A stretch of 64,000 nt of DNA. Origin: Devosia algicola. Lineage in GTDB: Bacteria > Pseudomonadota > Alphaproteobacteria > Rhizobiales > Devosiaceae. The notes beneath the pieces are model-generated. The model saw only the letters and a list, made by a program, of their open reading frames with translations, was not told the origin of the DNA and made no database searches. Made by a program: the position numbers and the translations under genes. Below are positions 33,264 through 42,457 of the stretch, piece after piece (positions within the stretch are counted from its first letter, which is position 1; every line of letters starts with the position of its first letter). The stretch spans positions 310,001 to 374,000 of the forward strand of contig NZ_CP118246.1 of assembly GCF_028816455.1 (NCBI RefSeq), read 5' to 3'.

Positions 33264-34034
33264 ATGGGGGAACGGGCAGCCAGAGAAGTTGAATTGACGC
33301 TGCTGGGGGATTGTTCCTTGGCCGTCGACGGGCACCCCATTGAAAGTGTACCCGCCAATTTTTTTCGCATCGTTGCCTATCTGGCATTAGCGGGCGGCAG
33401 GCACGGCAGCGTCACCCGACGTCGAATTCATACAATCATCTGGGGTGAAAGAGGCGAGGCCAAGGCAGCGGCAAATTTGCGGCAGGCTTTGGTGCGCATT
33501 CGAAATCTCCAAACCCAACATGGCTTCGAGCTGATCGAAACCGGCCCGGTGACCCTGCACCTGAAGCGCCAGGACTCCATTCGCTGCGACCTTTTGGAAC
33601 TTCAGCACATAATTGACGAGCAGAAGGAATCGCCGCCCGGTGCATTGTGCGACCTATATCGCGGCGATCTACTTGCCGGCCTCGAAGGCGCCAGCGAGGA
33701 ACTGGAAGATTGGACCGCCGGGCACCGGCACTATTTTCACATGGTCTTCAGCGAAAAACTCGCCAATGCGGTTTCCTCTGAGTCATATTCGCGCGCTGAT
33801 CGTAGCCGCTGCGCGGCCCGCCTGCTCAGCATTGACCCCTATCATGAAGATGCCTGCCAGTTCCTGATGCGTGACGCTGCAGAGCATCATCATCTCGACC
33901 AGTTGCACCTCTTATATACCAATCTGAGAACGTTGCTGGCCACTGAGCTGGGCATTGCCCCGAGCGCCGAAACCCAGCTGCTTTATCATCAGCTGATGAA
34001 CCAGAACATTCGCGCCTCGTCGTCCAGACGGTAG
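33264..34034 (+). CDS. SARP-type regulator with bacterial transcriptional activation domain
   Basis: 256 residues from ATG 33264 (a GTG at 33252 is an alternative; neither has a strong ribosome site). The N-terminal OmpR-like winged helix is VELTLLGDCSLAVDGHPI ... FFRIVAYLALAGG ... TRRRIHTIIWGERGEAKAAANLRQALVRIR. The BTAD helical domain spans about residues 100-245 and ends LGIAPSAETQLLYHQLM. SARP proteins activate transcription from direct repeats. It lies 140 bases after the AT-rich gene, on the strand facing away from the secretion operon. With the LuxR gene it probably makes up the locus's control pair. Confidence 0.75.
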   Translation: MGERAAREVELTLLGDCSLAVDGHPIESVPANFFRIVAYLALAGGRHGSVTRRRIHTIIWGERGEAKAAANLRQALVRIRNLQTQHGFELIETGPVTLHLKRQDSIRCDLLELQHIIDEQKESPPGALCDLYRGDLLAGLEGASEELEDWTAGHRHYFHMVFSEKLANAVSSESYSRADRSRCAARLLSIDPYHEDACQFLMRDAAEHHHLDQLHLLYTNLRTLLATELGIAPSAETQLLYHQLMNQNIRASSSRR

Positions 34035-34092
34035 CGCCGCCGCCGAACGTTTCAGTCGGTCGATTGTCAATATCATCTGCCAGAAACGACAA

Positions 34093-34115
34093 AGCCGGCA
34101 CCCAGGGTACCGGCT
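34093..34115. terminator. Bidirectional terminator-like hairpin
   Basis: Arms AGCCGGCACCC and GGGTACCGGCT (10 of 11 pairs) with a one-base centre, between the convergent SARP and DUF1127 genes. On the minus strand it is followed by a T-containing stretch (TTTGTCGTTT), so it fits best as the DUF1127 terminator. Confidence 0.55.
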
Positions 34116-34154
34116 GTCATCTGTCTCACTGTGCCCGACAAGCGGGCAGGGCGA

Positions 34155-34292
34155 TTACAGGCCGCGAACAGCGTTGGGAATGTCGGCGCGGGTAATGCCG
34201 AGATCGTTCAGCTGGCGTGCGTCCATTGCGCTCAATTCACGAACGGCGCGGCGTTGTGCAACATAGGATGCGATTTTTTTGCGAATGCTCAT
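34155..34292 (-). CDS. DUF1127 (YjiS-like) small protein
   Basis: 45 residues, ATG at 34292 after AGGGGA. Sequence pattern: basic N-terminus (SIRKKIASYVAQRRAVREL), then SAMDARQLNDLGITRADI, the DUF1127 signature, ending in AVRGL. Short DUF1127 proteins of rhizobia and relatives have been linked to RNA turnover and phosphate/stress physiology; the role here is not shown. It has its own ribosome site and terminator, so it is a single-gene unit. Confidence 0.9.
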   Translation of the reverse strand: MSIRKKIASYVAQRRAVRELSAMDARQLNDLGITRADIPNAVRGL

Positions 34293-34467
34293 TTCAGGTC
34301 CCCTTCAGGCGTTACGCACTAGATATGTGGAATGCCTACCAAATGAGTAGTCATATGATTGCAAAAGAGGCATGCGTTTTCCGCGTAGCACCAACAGCAT
34401 GTTGTGGTGCGAAATGTTGGTCAATCGCCAACTCAACGCGCACATAATGTTAATCTTATGGAACGCC

Positions 34468-35208
34468 TCAGCCGCGTCCGATATAGGGCATTTTTGTGGC
34501 CATCACCGTCATGAACTGAACGTTGGCTTCCAGCGGTAGCCCCGCCATGTAAAGCAACGCGTCCACAACGTGGGCAACGCTGAACGTCGGCTCGGGCATC
34601 GTGCTACCATCGGCTTGCAACACGCCCCCACTCATATCCCCCGTCATGTCGGTAGCGGTATTGCCGATGTCGATCTGCCCACAGGCGATGCCAAACTGGC
34701 GTCCATCCAGCGCGATCGAGCGCGTCAGCCCGGTGATCGCATTTTTGGAGGCGGAGTAGTGAGCGGCCCCGGGGCGCGGCACATAGGCGGAGATCGAGCC
34801 ATTATTGATGATACGCCCGCCTTGCGGGCTTTGCGCACGCATCAGGCGAAAGGCCTCGCGCGCCACATAAAAGGCACCATTAAGATTGGTGTCGATCATC
34901 GAACGCCATTTCTCGACGTCTAGGTCGCCAAAATTGACGGCCGGTGCCGCCTGACCCGCATTGTTAAACAACACATCCAGTCGCCCAAAAGCGCTTTCGA
35001 CCGATCCAAGAAGACGCGCAACATCCTGTGGAACCGTTACGTCGCAGGTAAAGGCCCGCGCCCCGCTTGCCTCACTTGCCGCCTTCAGTGCATCAGGTCG
35101 CCGTCCGCAGATCGCCACCTGGTACCCGGCCTTGCCGAACCCGATCGCCGCGGCGCGACCGATTCCCGAACTGCCGCCAGTGATCAAAATTACTTTGCTT
35201 TCAGACAT
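34468..35208 (-). CDS. Short-chain dehydrogenase/reductase
   Basis: 246 residues, classical SDR. Cofactor loop ITGGSSGIGRAAAIGFGKAG; NNAG at the fourth strand (VLFNNAGQAAP); catalytic Ser-Tyr-Lys as NGSISAYVPRPGAAHYSASKNAI. The arrangement CGRRPDALKA after strand 2 has Arg residues that favour NADP. Substrate unknown. ATG 35208 follows GGGGAG; the TTG just before it is less likely. It has no obvious operon partner. Confidence 0.85.
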   Translation of the reverse strand: MSESKVILITGGSSGIGRAAAIGFGKAGYQVAICGRRPDALKAASEASGARAFTCDVTVPQDVARLLGSVESAFGRLDVLFNNAGQAAPAVNFGDLDVEKWRSMIDTNLNGAFYVAREAFRLMRAQSPQGGRIINNGSISAYVPRPGAAHYSASKNAITGLTRSIALDGRQFGIACGQIDIGNTATDMTGDMSGGVLQADGSTMPEPTFSVAHVVDALLYMAGLPLEANVQFMTVMATKMPYIGRG

Positions 35209-35632
35209 CAATGCGCTCCCCTGCTGGGCTCAATTAATCACCATCCCTTTGCAACGACGCAAGTCCGGTCGCCCGGGAATCGACCAGTCTCCAACCCAAA
35301 CGAATATCAGCGCGTTGCGCTTCAATTCAATAAATCCCCGGAAACCCTGAATTTTTAACCTTTCATTGACGCCGGTTAACAGCTCGTTGCCGTTTATGTG
35401 CTGAATTTGCAACAGCGGATTGGCAACCAACGTGGGAAAGCCCCAAAACCACCTTTGCGTGATTGCGTACGCGTTCTGCATGCGTAGAGTGGGTCTTGCG
35501 AATCCATGCATGGGATCGTTTGTCGGTCGCAGCGCGACGGCAACACACTGCACCACGTTAATATAAGTGTGGTCGCGTTTCGACAAACCACCGGACAACC
35601 CGGTATCAAATGACTGACTTTGGAGGTCAATA
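35209..35632. other. Long leader/promoter region of the porin gene
   Basis: 424 bases with no gene I can support. It is AT-richer than the flanks and ends in the strong ribosome site TTTGGAGGTC seven bases before the porin ATG. A long untranslated leader, as is usual for major porins, is likely; no specific small-RNA site could be identified by eye. Confidence 0.4.
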
Positions 35633-37150
35633 ATGAAACTCAAGAGCCTTATTCTCGGTTCTGTCGCTGCTGTCGGTCTCTCGACTGCAGGTTATGCTGC
35701 TGATCTGGGTGTCCTCACCTCGCTCGACGTCTGTGACGCGCTCGGCCTTTCCGGCCTGACGATTTCTTCCGAAACCAACTGCCTGCAGATCTCTGGCGGC
35801 GTTTCGTATGAATTCAACTGGGGTAACTACAAGGGCAAGTACATCGTCACCAACACTGCTGCTGACGATTTTGACAACAACAACAATCAGGGGCCAGACG
35901 CTTCTGACGTGTCCGCCGCTGCAGCAGCTACCATGGGTTCTTACGTAGATCCTACAACCGGTGTAGCAACGCCTTACGCATTCGGTGCGGTCCTGCCTGC
36001 TGGCGCGACAATTGTCGTTCCTGCAAAAGCCGCAGTTCCAGCCGGTCTTGATAATGACTGGGAATCACAGCTTGAAGCATGGTTGAAGTTTGTTGGCACT
36101 GCCGACAGCGACTTCGGTGCTGCCAAGGCCGTTATCAAGCTTAAGTCCGTTACCGAAACCCGTATCCAGAACGAGATGGAAATCAGTTCGGATGATGATA
36201 CCGGTGCCGGTGCAACCGCACTGAACGGCAACATCAATACCGATAAGGGCCTCTGGAAGGTTGACGAAGCCTACGTCCAGGTCGGTGACTCCACTGTCAT
36301 CATGGCTGGTAAGAAGTCCTCGATTGCCAACTTCGGCGACGACGAGCCATTCAACTTCCTCGGCCTGTTCAATTCGAGCGAAGCCGACACCGGCGTTATG
36401 TTCAACAAGGACAAGCCCAAGGAAGGCGAAATCTCCATTCAGATCGTTTCCGATGTCGGCAACGGCGTGAAGGTTGGTCTTGGCCTTGAAAACCTCGACG
36501 ATGGCACCGCCGCTAACGCTGGTACCATTGTTGGTGTAGTTTCCTACGCTGGCGAAAACCTTTCGGCTCACTTGACCGCTCTTGCTGGCGGCGTTCTTGA
36601 TGGCAACATCGAAGACTACGCAATGCATGCCGGTATCACCGGCACGTTCGATGCGTTCAAGGTTCGTGGCGCATTTGCTGCCAACCACAACAATGCAGCC
36701 AATCTCACCTACTGGAACGGTCTGCTGTCCGCTCAGGGCACGTTCGACATGTTCACCATCGCCCTCTCGGGTGAATTTGCCGGTGCTACCGCCCGTAATA
36801 CAGACTACGGTATCGGTGGTTCGGTTGGTGCAACTGTTACCGACGGCGTCAAGATCAACCTTGGCGGTCGTTACTACAACAGCAACAATGGCGCCGGCTT
36901 TGACGGCTACCAGGTCGCTGCTCAGTTGGTCGCTGCTGTTACCGAAACGCTTACCGCTACTGGTGAGATCGGCGTATACGGCACCAACAACCCCGTACCA
37001 AATCCAGGCAACACCAGCCAGACCGACTTCTACGGTTCGGCTCAGCTTGCTTGGGCTCCAGGTGGTGGTTTCACTTCGTCCCTCAAGGGCGAAGCGCACC
37101 AGAACGGCGCTTACAAGGTTACCTTCAAGGCTGCAAAGTCCTTCGAATAA
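35633..37150 (+). CDS. Major outer-membrane porin (Porin_2-like)
   Basis: 505 residues with a Sec signal peptide (KLKSLILGSVAAVGLSTAGYAA, cleaved after about residue 22). The mature start resembles alphaproteobacterial Omp2-type porins, with a paired-Cys N-terminal segment (LDVCDALGLSG ... ETNCLQISGGVSYEFNWG). The rest alternates short beta strands and Gly/Asn/Asp-rich loops and ends in an aromatic residue two from the end (AAKSFE), a trimeric barrel for small solutes. Codons are more biased to abundant tRNAs (GGT, GCT, AAG, AAC) than in neighbours, a sign of very high expression. A strong terminator follows. Confidence 0.85.
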   Translation: MKLKSLILGSVAAVGLSTAGYAADLGVLTSLDVCDALGLSGLTISSETNCLQISGGVSYEFNWGNYKGKYIVTNTAADDFDNNNNQGPDASDVSAAAAATMGSYVDPTTGVATPYAFGAVLPAGATIVVPAKAAVPAGLDNDWESQLEAWLKFVGTADSDFGAAKAVIKLKSVTETRIQNEMEISSDDDTGAGATALNGNINTDKGLWKVDEAYVQVGDSTVIMAGKKSSIANFGDDEPFNFLGLFNSSEADTGVMFNKDKPKEGEISIQIVSDVGNGVKVGLGLENLDDGTAANAGTIVGVVSYAGENLSAHLTALAGGVLDGNIEDYAMHAGITGTFDAFKVRGAFAANHNNAANLTYWNGLLSAQGTFDMFTIALSGEFAGATARNTDYGIGGSVGATVTDGVKINLGGRYYNSNNGAGFDGYQVAAQLVAAVTETLTATGEIGVYGTNNPVPNPGNTSQTDFYGSAQLAWAPGGGFTSSLKGEAHQNGAYKVTFKAAKSFE

Positions 37151-37173
37151 GCCTGACTCGCTTTGGCGAATTG

Positions 37174-37208
37174 AAAGGCCCGGCGCAAGCCGGGCCTTTC
37201 TCTTTTTT
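37174..37208 (+). terminator. Rho-independent terminator of the porin gene
   Basis: Perfect stem, arms AAAGGCCCGGC and GCCGGGCCTTT, GCAA loop, followed by CTCTTTTTT. It begins 23 bases after the porin stop. Confidence 0.92.
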
Positions 37209-37383
37209 GTGCGACCGATTGCCAGAATCATTGATTCTCTTGCAAATTCGGCCCTGCGCAATTCCAGCGCATACTCAGCAATTTAATCCATATCTATCAA
37301 TATGTTACGTCTATCATTTTGATTTAATTTACCGGCAAAATGCATTAGCCTAGCACCGTTGCGGCTAGCTGTTCGGATTTCAA

Positions 37384-40300
37384 ATGTTCAAGACCTTTGC
37401 TCGATGGATCGTCCCCGGTGTCGTGGTCGTTCTGGGCGGTACCGCCTTGTCGACGCTTGCAACTGAGGGCAGCGTCGCGACCGACTTGCAGACCCGCGCT
37501 GCCGCCGACCTGTCGTCCCACGGTTTCGACTGGGCTGAGTTGCAGGTCAGGGGACAAGATGCTGTGCTGGCGGGCACCACCACCGACCAGCCGACCGCCG
37601 CCGCAGCAAAATCCGTTGTCGCCAGTCTTTTCGGCATCCGTACTGTCGCAACCGACATCGAAATCGCTCCACTCGCCAAGCCGTTCACCATTTCGGCCTC
37701 GTTGGACGCCGGCTCGGTAACTCTGGCCGGTGGCGTCCCCAATATTGCGGTGCGTGACCAGTTGGTTGCTATCGCAAAGCCCTCAAGCGATTTGCTCGCT
37801 GTGCGCTCTGGCGCACCCGAACGGGACAAATGGCAATCTGGAGTCCATTTCGCCCTGCAAAAATTGCAATCTCTTGATGAGGGCAAAGTCGAACTATCGG
37901 ATCTGACCCTGCGGGTCTCCGGCCGCGCAAAAACCGAACGCGCCTACGGCGAAATATTGGCGTCACTTCAACGCGATACCCCTGCCGGAATTGCCCTGGG
38001 CGATGTCACCATTGCACCGCCATTGGCCACTCCCTATGAATGGTCTGCCCGGTTTGATGGCAATACGATCGCGATTAGTGGCTATGCCCCCGATGAAAAC
38101 CTGGTTGAACGTTTCCGTGTGGCCGACAGTTCAGGATTTCCCGTCGCCACCGGCATTGCACTGGCCTCAGGCGCCCCGGCGGATTTTGCGCGCAATACCC
38201 AATTGCTGCTGAAAAATTTAATCCGGCTTGATCATGGTACGGCCACTATTATCGATGGTCACCGCACGCTGACCGGCGCGCCGCCAGACGCGCGAACCGC
38301 TGAAATCATCACCGATGAGTTGAAGCCAAGCGGTACGATTGTCGTTCTGGAACCGCCTAACGTCAAAAATTATCAGCTTAACGCAACTCGAAACGCCGAT
38401 GGACAACTCCTGTTTGAAGGTTATGCGCCTGATGAGGCGACCCGGGAACGCCTGTCGAATCTGCCGGGCGCGGACGTCAGCCGGGTTTCACTGGGCCGCA
38501 ATGCGCCGCAATATTTCCAATCCGCACTGGATTTTGGCGTCGCGGCGCTGCAGAAAATGTCCACTGGACATTTTGAAGTGCGGGGGCAGGCAATAGGACT
38601 AAACGGCACCGCCGATACATCGGCAAATTACAAGGCGCTGTTGCAGTTGCAAAAAAACGGGGCGCCGCAGGGCTTTGAGTTCGTTGGTTTCGATATTACC
38701 GCACCGGTCGCAGATCCATTTTTATGGACCGCCGATAAGCGGTTATCTGGGGCGGTCGACTTGTCGGGCTACTTTCCTGATGAAAAAACGCAGTCAAAAG
38801 TCGTTGCTGCAGTGGCATCCTTGGAGGCCGATCAGACCGAACTTGCATCCGGCGCCCCAAACGACTTTATATCCTCGGCGCTAACCGGGTTGAGCCTGCT
38901 CAACGAGGTAGAGCTAGGCTCGCTTGCCTTTGACGGCAACAATTGGAGTCTGTCGGGTCAACTCGCCAACGACGCTCAAATCGCTGACCTGCAAGCAGCT
39001 TTTGCTGCACAGGGCCTGGATAGTGCGGGTTGGACACTGTCCCTGACCGGCCCTGAACCCGTTGCAGTCACCCCCTATATCTGGTCCGCAACGCGCGCTG
39101 CCGACGGCGCGGTAACCCTCTCCGGAAATGTGGCAAGCGCTGACTTGAAGCGGAATCTCTATCTCAGATCTGGCGACCAACCTACTGATACTTCAGCAGT
39201 TTCTGTCGGTGCACCCGACAACTTCGCTGCCAGTGCCAGTGCTGGACTGCGTGCCTTGATGCAATTGGATAGTGGCGCACTTAAATTTGATGGTACGCGG
39301 TGGACGCTCGCCGGTGACGCCGATGAGACCGTCGCAACCGACCTGCTTCCCGAACTTGCGTCGGACGTCGATATCGCGGCCTGGACAGTGGACATCAGTC
39401 AGCTAGAAGCGAAGCCAGCTCCAGCCCCGGCCAAACCCTATGTCTGGTCAGCAAGCCGAGACGCGGACGGCAGGGTAAAATTAAGCGGAATGGTTCCGAC
39501 TGACAGCCTGAAACGATTCCTGGCGGTACGGGCAGGCGACGAGAGTCAGAACGATTTGACCATAGCTGCCGATGCGCCCGACCATTTTAGCGACGACACG
39601 CTGGCGGCGCTCGATGCGCTGGGCCAACTTGATAGCGGTATTGTTGCCTTTGACGGGACCGCGTGGTCGATCAATGGCCAGGCGACCGAAGCGGGCCGGG
39701 CAGGCGTTGACGCCTCGTTATCCGCCGCGGCAACACCAGCGATCGACTGGACCCTTAATATCAAAATCACGCCCGAAATCGTGGCACCGCAAATGGAGGC
39801 TAAGGTTGATCTGCCTGCTGAATCTGCTGAAGCCAAGCCGATAGTCAAACCGGTCCCCTCAGCGCCCGAAATTGACCAAAATTATCAATTTGGCGCCAGC
39901 CGCGATTCAGACGGCAACGTCAACTTGACCGGTACCGTGCCTACGGCGGCGGCGAGAAGCTATTTTGGCGTCATATCAACCGCATCTACGCAAAATCTTG
40001 ACATTGCGCCGGACGCGCCAGAAGCTTTTCTTCGCGCTGCCGAGGTCGGTCTGCGCACCCTGATGACCCTGTCCAATGGCACCCTGAGCCTTAAGGGTGG
40101 CGCGTGGTCACTGGCCGGAAAGGCGCCGAACGAGGTGGGGGCGGAGACCGCGAGGTCCAATCTGGCGGCCCTGCCAAATGCTGCCGACTGGACCGTCGAT
40201 ATTGCCGCGCCGACCGCGCTGGAAAACTGTCGCGCCACCGTTCTCGATTTTTCAACACAGCAGTCAATTCTGTTCCAGTCCGGCGCCGCGCTGATTTCCG

Positions 40301-40593
40301 CCAATTCAAAGGCTGCGCTGGATATTCTGGCGGCTGACCTGGCCATGTGCCCCGACACGATTGTGCAGATCGAAGGGCATACTGACGACGAAGGTGATGC
40401 CTCACTCAATCTTGCCTTGTCAGTGGCTCGTGCCGAGGCTGTCGTTGCCGCCTTGATCGAGCGCCACGTTCTCGCCGCGCGTCTTTATGCAGTCGGTTTC
40501 GGTGAGAGCCAGCCGATTGCGTCCAACGACACCACTGCTGGCCGACGGCAAAACCGCCGCATTGGTGTGACAATTCTCGATCAGCATTATTGA
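37384..40593 (+). CDS. OmpA-family protein with tandem BON-like repeats
   Basis: 1069 residues. An N-terminal membrane segment (WIVPGVVVVLGGTALSTLA) is followed by seven or more repeats of ~115 residues. Each opens with the pattern P-Y-x-W-S-A-x-R-D-A-D-G-x-V-x-L-S-G and contains a GAP(E/D)xF step and a second xxWxLxG strand, which looks like paired BON-type subdomains. The C-terminal OmpA peptidoglycan-binding domain (residues ~935-1069) has ILFQSGAALISANSKAALD, IQIEGHTDDEG-type (here QIEGHTDDEGDASLN), and GFGESQPIASNDTTAGRRQNRRI. The layout is like an enlarged ArfA. It should span the periplasm and hold the envelope to peptidoglycan; no enzymatic site is visible. Confidence 0.75.
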   Translation: MFKTFARWIVPGVVVVLGGTALSTLATEGSVATDLQTRAAADLSSHGFDWAELQVRGQDAVLAGTTTDQPTAAAAKSVVASLFGIRTVATDIEIAPLAKPFTISASLDAGSVTLAGGVPNIAVRDQLVAIAKPSSDLLAVRSGAPERDKWQSGVHFALQKLQSLDEGKVELSDLTLRVSGRAKTERAYGEILASLQRDTPAGIALGDVTIAPPLATPYEWSARFDGNTIAISGYAPDENLVERFRVADSSGFPVATGIALASGAPADFARNTQLLLKNLIRLDHGTATIIDGHRTLTGAPPDARTAEIITDELKPSGTIVVLEPPNVKNYQLNATRNADGQLLFEGYAPDEATRERLSNLPGADVSRVSLGRNAPQYFQSALDFGVAALQKMSTGHFEVRGQAIGLNGTADTSANYKALLQLQKNGAPQGFEFVGFDITAPVADPFLWTADKRLSGAVDLSGYFPDEKTQSKVVAAVASLEADQTELASGAPNDFISSALTGLSLLNEVELGSLAFDGNNWSLSGQLANDAQIADLQAAFAAQGLDSAGWTLSLTGPEPVAVTPYIWSATRAADGAVTLSGNVASADLKRNLYLRSGDQPTDTSAVSVGAPDNFAASASAGLRALMQLDSGALKFDGTRWTLAGDADETVATDLLPELASDVDIAAWTVDISQLEAKPAPAPAKPYVWSASRDADGRVKLSGMVPTDSLKRFLAVRAGDESQNDLTIAADAPDHFSDDTLAALDALGQLDSGIVAFDGTAWSINGQATEAGRAGVDASLSAAATPAIDWTLNIKITPEIVAPQMEAKVDLPAESAEAKPIVKPVPSAPEIDQNYQFGASRDSDGNVNLTGTVPTAAARSYFGVISTASTQNLDIAPDAPEAFLRAAEVGLRTLMTLSNGTLSLKGGAWSLAGKAPNEVGAETARSNLAALPNAADWTVDIAAPTALENCRATVLDFSTQQSILFQSGAALISANSKAALDILAADLAMCPDTIVQIEGHTDDEGDASLNLALSVARAEAVVAALIERHVLAARLYAVGFGESQPIASNDTTAGRRQNRRIGVTILDQHY

Positions 40594-40611
40594 TTGGGTG
40601 ACGATGTGAAT

Positions 40612-40716
40612 ATGAACGCACTGCTCTATCTGGCGCAGCATATGTGGCCATTTCTTGCAGTCGCTGCCGTCGTCGGCCTCGTTGTCGGTTGGCGTAACGG
40701 TAAATCACGGGCCTAG
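40612..40716 (+). CDS. Short single-span membrane protein
   Basis: 34 residues from ATG 40612: NALLYLAQHMWPFLAVAAVV then GLVVGWRNGKSRA. One membrane helix with a positive C-terminus. It lies 18 bases after the OmpA-like gene and ten before the next membrane gene, so the three look like an operon. The ribosome site is weak (GGGTGACGATG about 8-17 bases upstream). Its helix resembles the one opening the next gene, so it may be an assembly partner. Confidence 0.5.
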   Translation: MNALLYLAQHMWPFLAVAAVVGLVVGWRNGKSRA

Positions 40717-40726
40717 GGCAAACCAG

Positions 40727-41410
40727 ATGTTCAATTTCGCCTATCTCGCTGAAACTGCCCTGCTGCTGTTGGTGGCCTATTTGCTCGGTTGCCTGATAGG
40801 TTTTGTTCTGCGCCGATTATCAGAGCCACGAGTTGTCAAAACGCAACCATCTACCGCGCCAGCACCGGCGCCGGCGCCCAAACCGGTCGCAACGCCGGTG
40901 CCAACACCAAGGGCGGAGCCTGCGCCTGCACGTGATCGACCGCGTAGCGCCGCAGTCAGGTTAGCGATGAGTTCTCCCCCTGAACCCGATACCATACCGC
41001 CTCCGCCGGCTGAGACTGTGCCTGCAAGCGTGGCCACAGATCCGACACCTGAAGCATCGAAAACATCGGCACCATCGCCTGCCGATCCGCTCAAGGCCGA
41101 AAAGAAAAAGACCGCGAGAAAACTCAAAGCCGCACAGGCCAAGCCACGGCGAGCCGCAAAACCGATGGACCCGAAGCCAGCGTCACTCAAAGCACCCCGC
41201 GCAGCGGGCAAGGATGACCTCAAGAAAATCAAGGGGATCGGTCCAAAAATTGAATCAACGCTAAATGATCTGGGTGTCTTCCATTTTGACCAGATCGGAA
41301 AATGGACCAAGGCTAACGCCGAGTGGATGGATACTCATCTCAGCTTCAAGGGACGGGTCGCTCGCGAAGACTGGATTTCTCAGGCCAAAAAGCTGGCCAA
41401 GACAAAATAG
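40727..41410 (+). CDS. Membrane-anchored helix-hairpin-helix protein
   Basis: 227 residues. An N-terminal helix (LAETALLLLVAYLLGCLIG) is followed by a ~130-residue Pro/Ala/Lys linker, probably disordered. The C-terminal ~65 residues form a helix-hairpin-helix unit, KDDLKKIKGIGPKIES, then GVFHFDQIGKWTKANAEW and FKGRVAREDWISQAKKLA. This is the same type as the C-terminal extension of ribosomal protein L21 in rhizobia and of some NDUFA12-like proteins. ATG 40727 preferred over 40655, which would overlap the small gene. Function unknown. Confidence 0.7.
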   Translation: MFNFAYLAETALLLLVAYLLGCLIGFVLRRLSEPRVVKTQPSTAPAPAPAPKPVATPVPTPRAEPAPARDRPRSAAVRLAMSSPPEPDTIPPPPAETVPASVATDPTPEASKTSAPSPADPLKAEKKKTARKLKAAQAKPRRAAKPMDPKPASLKAPRAAGKDDLKKIKGIGPKIESTLNDLGVFHFDQIGKWTKANAEWMDTHLSFKGRVAREDWISQAKKLAKTK

Positions 41411-41435
41411 CTTGTGCCGCCAGGCACCGTGTCGA

Positions 41436-42386
41436 TCAGGACCGTTCGATCTCGGCAACGAATTGCGCCACCGCTTGCACCTCGTCCAATTGATCGAATA
41501 GGGCAGGCGAGCCTTGCCCCTGAATCGAAAAAACCCGTGCGTCCGGGCGTCGTTTGGTCATTTGGTCAAATGTATCGCGCCGGACCTGATCGGTGAGTTG
41601 GGTGCGCATGAGCATCAGCGGCACGCGCGCCAATGCGTCAAAATATTGCCATTGCGCCACCAGCACATCATCATGGTGGAACGCTTCCAGAGCGGTAATG
41701 AGCCGTGGATCATAAAGCGGCCGCGCGCGACCGCGTTTATCCAGATAATGGCTGCGCCCCATCAATATTTGGACATGTGTGTCGTTGGCGCCGGGGTAGT
41801 CGCCCTGCAACATGCGTCGAAAACCCTGTGATACGGCACCGGTGCCCCGCAAACTCTCGATGTGCTGCACATTTTGGCGCAGCCGCACCAGTCCACGAGA
41901 ATCGGTAACCGGTCCGATGTCGACCAGCACCATGCCCGCAACAAGTCCGGGGCGTTGCGACCCCAAGAGCATGCTGACTTGGCCGCCATAACCCTGTCCC
42001 AGAAACACTGCTCGCTCTATGCCGAGCGCGTTTGCGACATCGCCAACATCGCGCGCGTCCCGTGGCGAGCCATACTCCTTCTTGTCGGCCCGATCACTCG
42101 AGCGCCCGCGCCCCCGCAAATCAAGCAACACCAGCGGCTGTTTCGTGCCCGCCCCATGATGGTAGAGCGTTCGAAACTGGGTGAAATCGCTCATATTGCG
42201 ATGATAGCCAGCCAGGCAGATCAGAGGCACGGTGTCGCTGGAAAGCGTGCCAGAGACATGCACCGCCACCGTAGCTGCACCCTTGTCCAGCGTAACCATT
42301 TGTACGGGCAACCCGGCAAAGGCAGTATGATCGGCGGGAATTTTGCGCTTACGGGCCATCGGGATCGCTTTGCTGATGAACACCAT
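41436..42386 (-). CDS. Alpha/beta-hydrolase fold protein lacking a Ser nucleophile
   Basis: 316 residues from ATG 42386; ATG 42359 is nearly as good and neither has a strong ribosome site. The fold is clear: PLICLAGYHRNMSDF (oxyanion loop region), LVLLDLRGRGRSSDR, and the nucleophile elbow AVFLGQGYGGQVSML. In the elbow the consensus G-x-Ser/Asp/Cys-x-G reads G-Q-Gly-Y-G, so the nucleophile is replaced by Gly. The late acid and His are also not evident (FSIQGQGSPALF where a catalytic His is normally found). It may be a non-enzymatic member. It lies directly after slt on the same strand. Confidence 0.72.
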   Translation of the reverse strand: MVFISKAIPMARKRKIPADHTAFAGLPVQMVTLDKGAATVAVHVSGTLSSDTVPLICLAGYHRNMSDFTQFRTLYHHGAGTKQPLVLLDLRGRGRSSDRADKKEYGSPRDARDVGDVANALGIERAVFLGQGYGGQVSMLLGSQRPGLVAGMVLVDIGPVTDSRGLVRLRQNVQHIESLRGTGAVSQGFRRMLQGDYPGANDTHVQILMGRSHYLDKRGRARPLYDPRLITALEAFHHDDVLVAQWQYFDALARVPLMLMRTQLTDQVRRDTFDQMTKRRPDARVFSIQGQGSPALFDQLDEVQAVAQFVAEIERS

Positions 42387-42457
42387 CAAAGGCTTACCCT
42401 TGCCCGCAGCGGTCAGGCAAGCCGCCATTGGCTGGATAAATGTCAAACTGGCGTCGA

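Noticed and set aside
36065..37261. Minus-strand frame of ~400 codons opposite the porin
   Set aside because: A side effect of the porin's strong codon bias; no ribosome site and it crosses the porin terminator.
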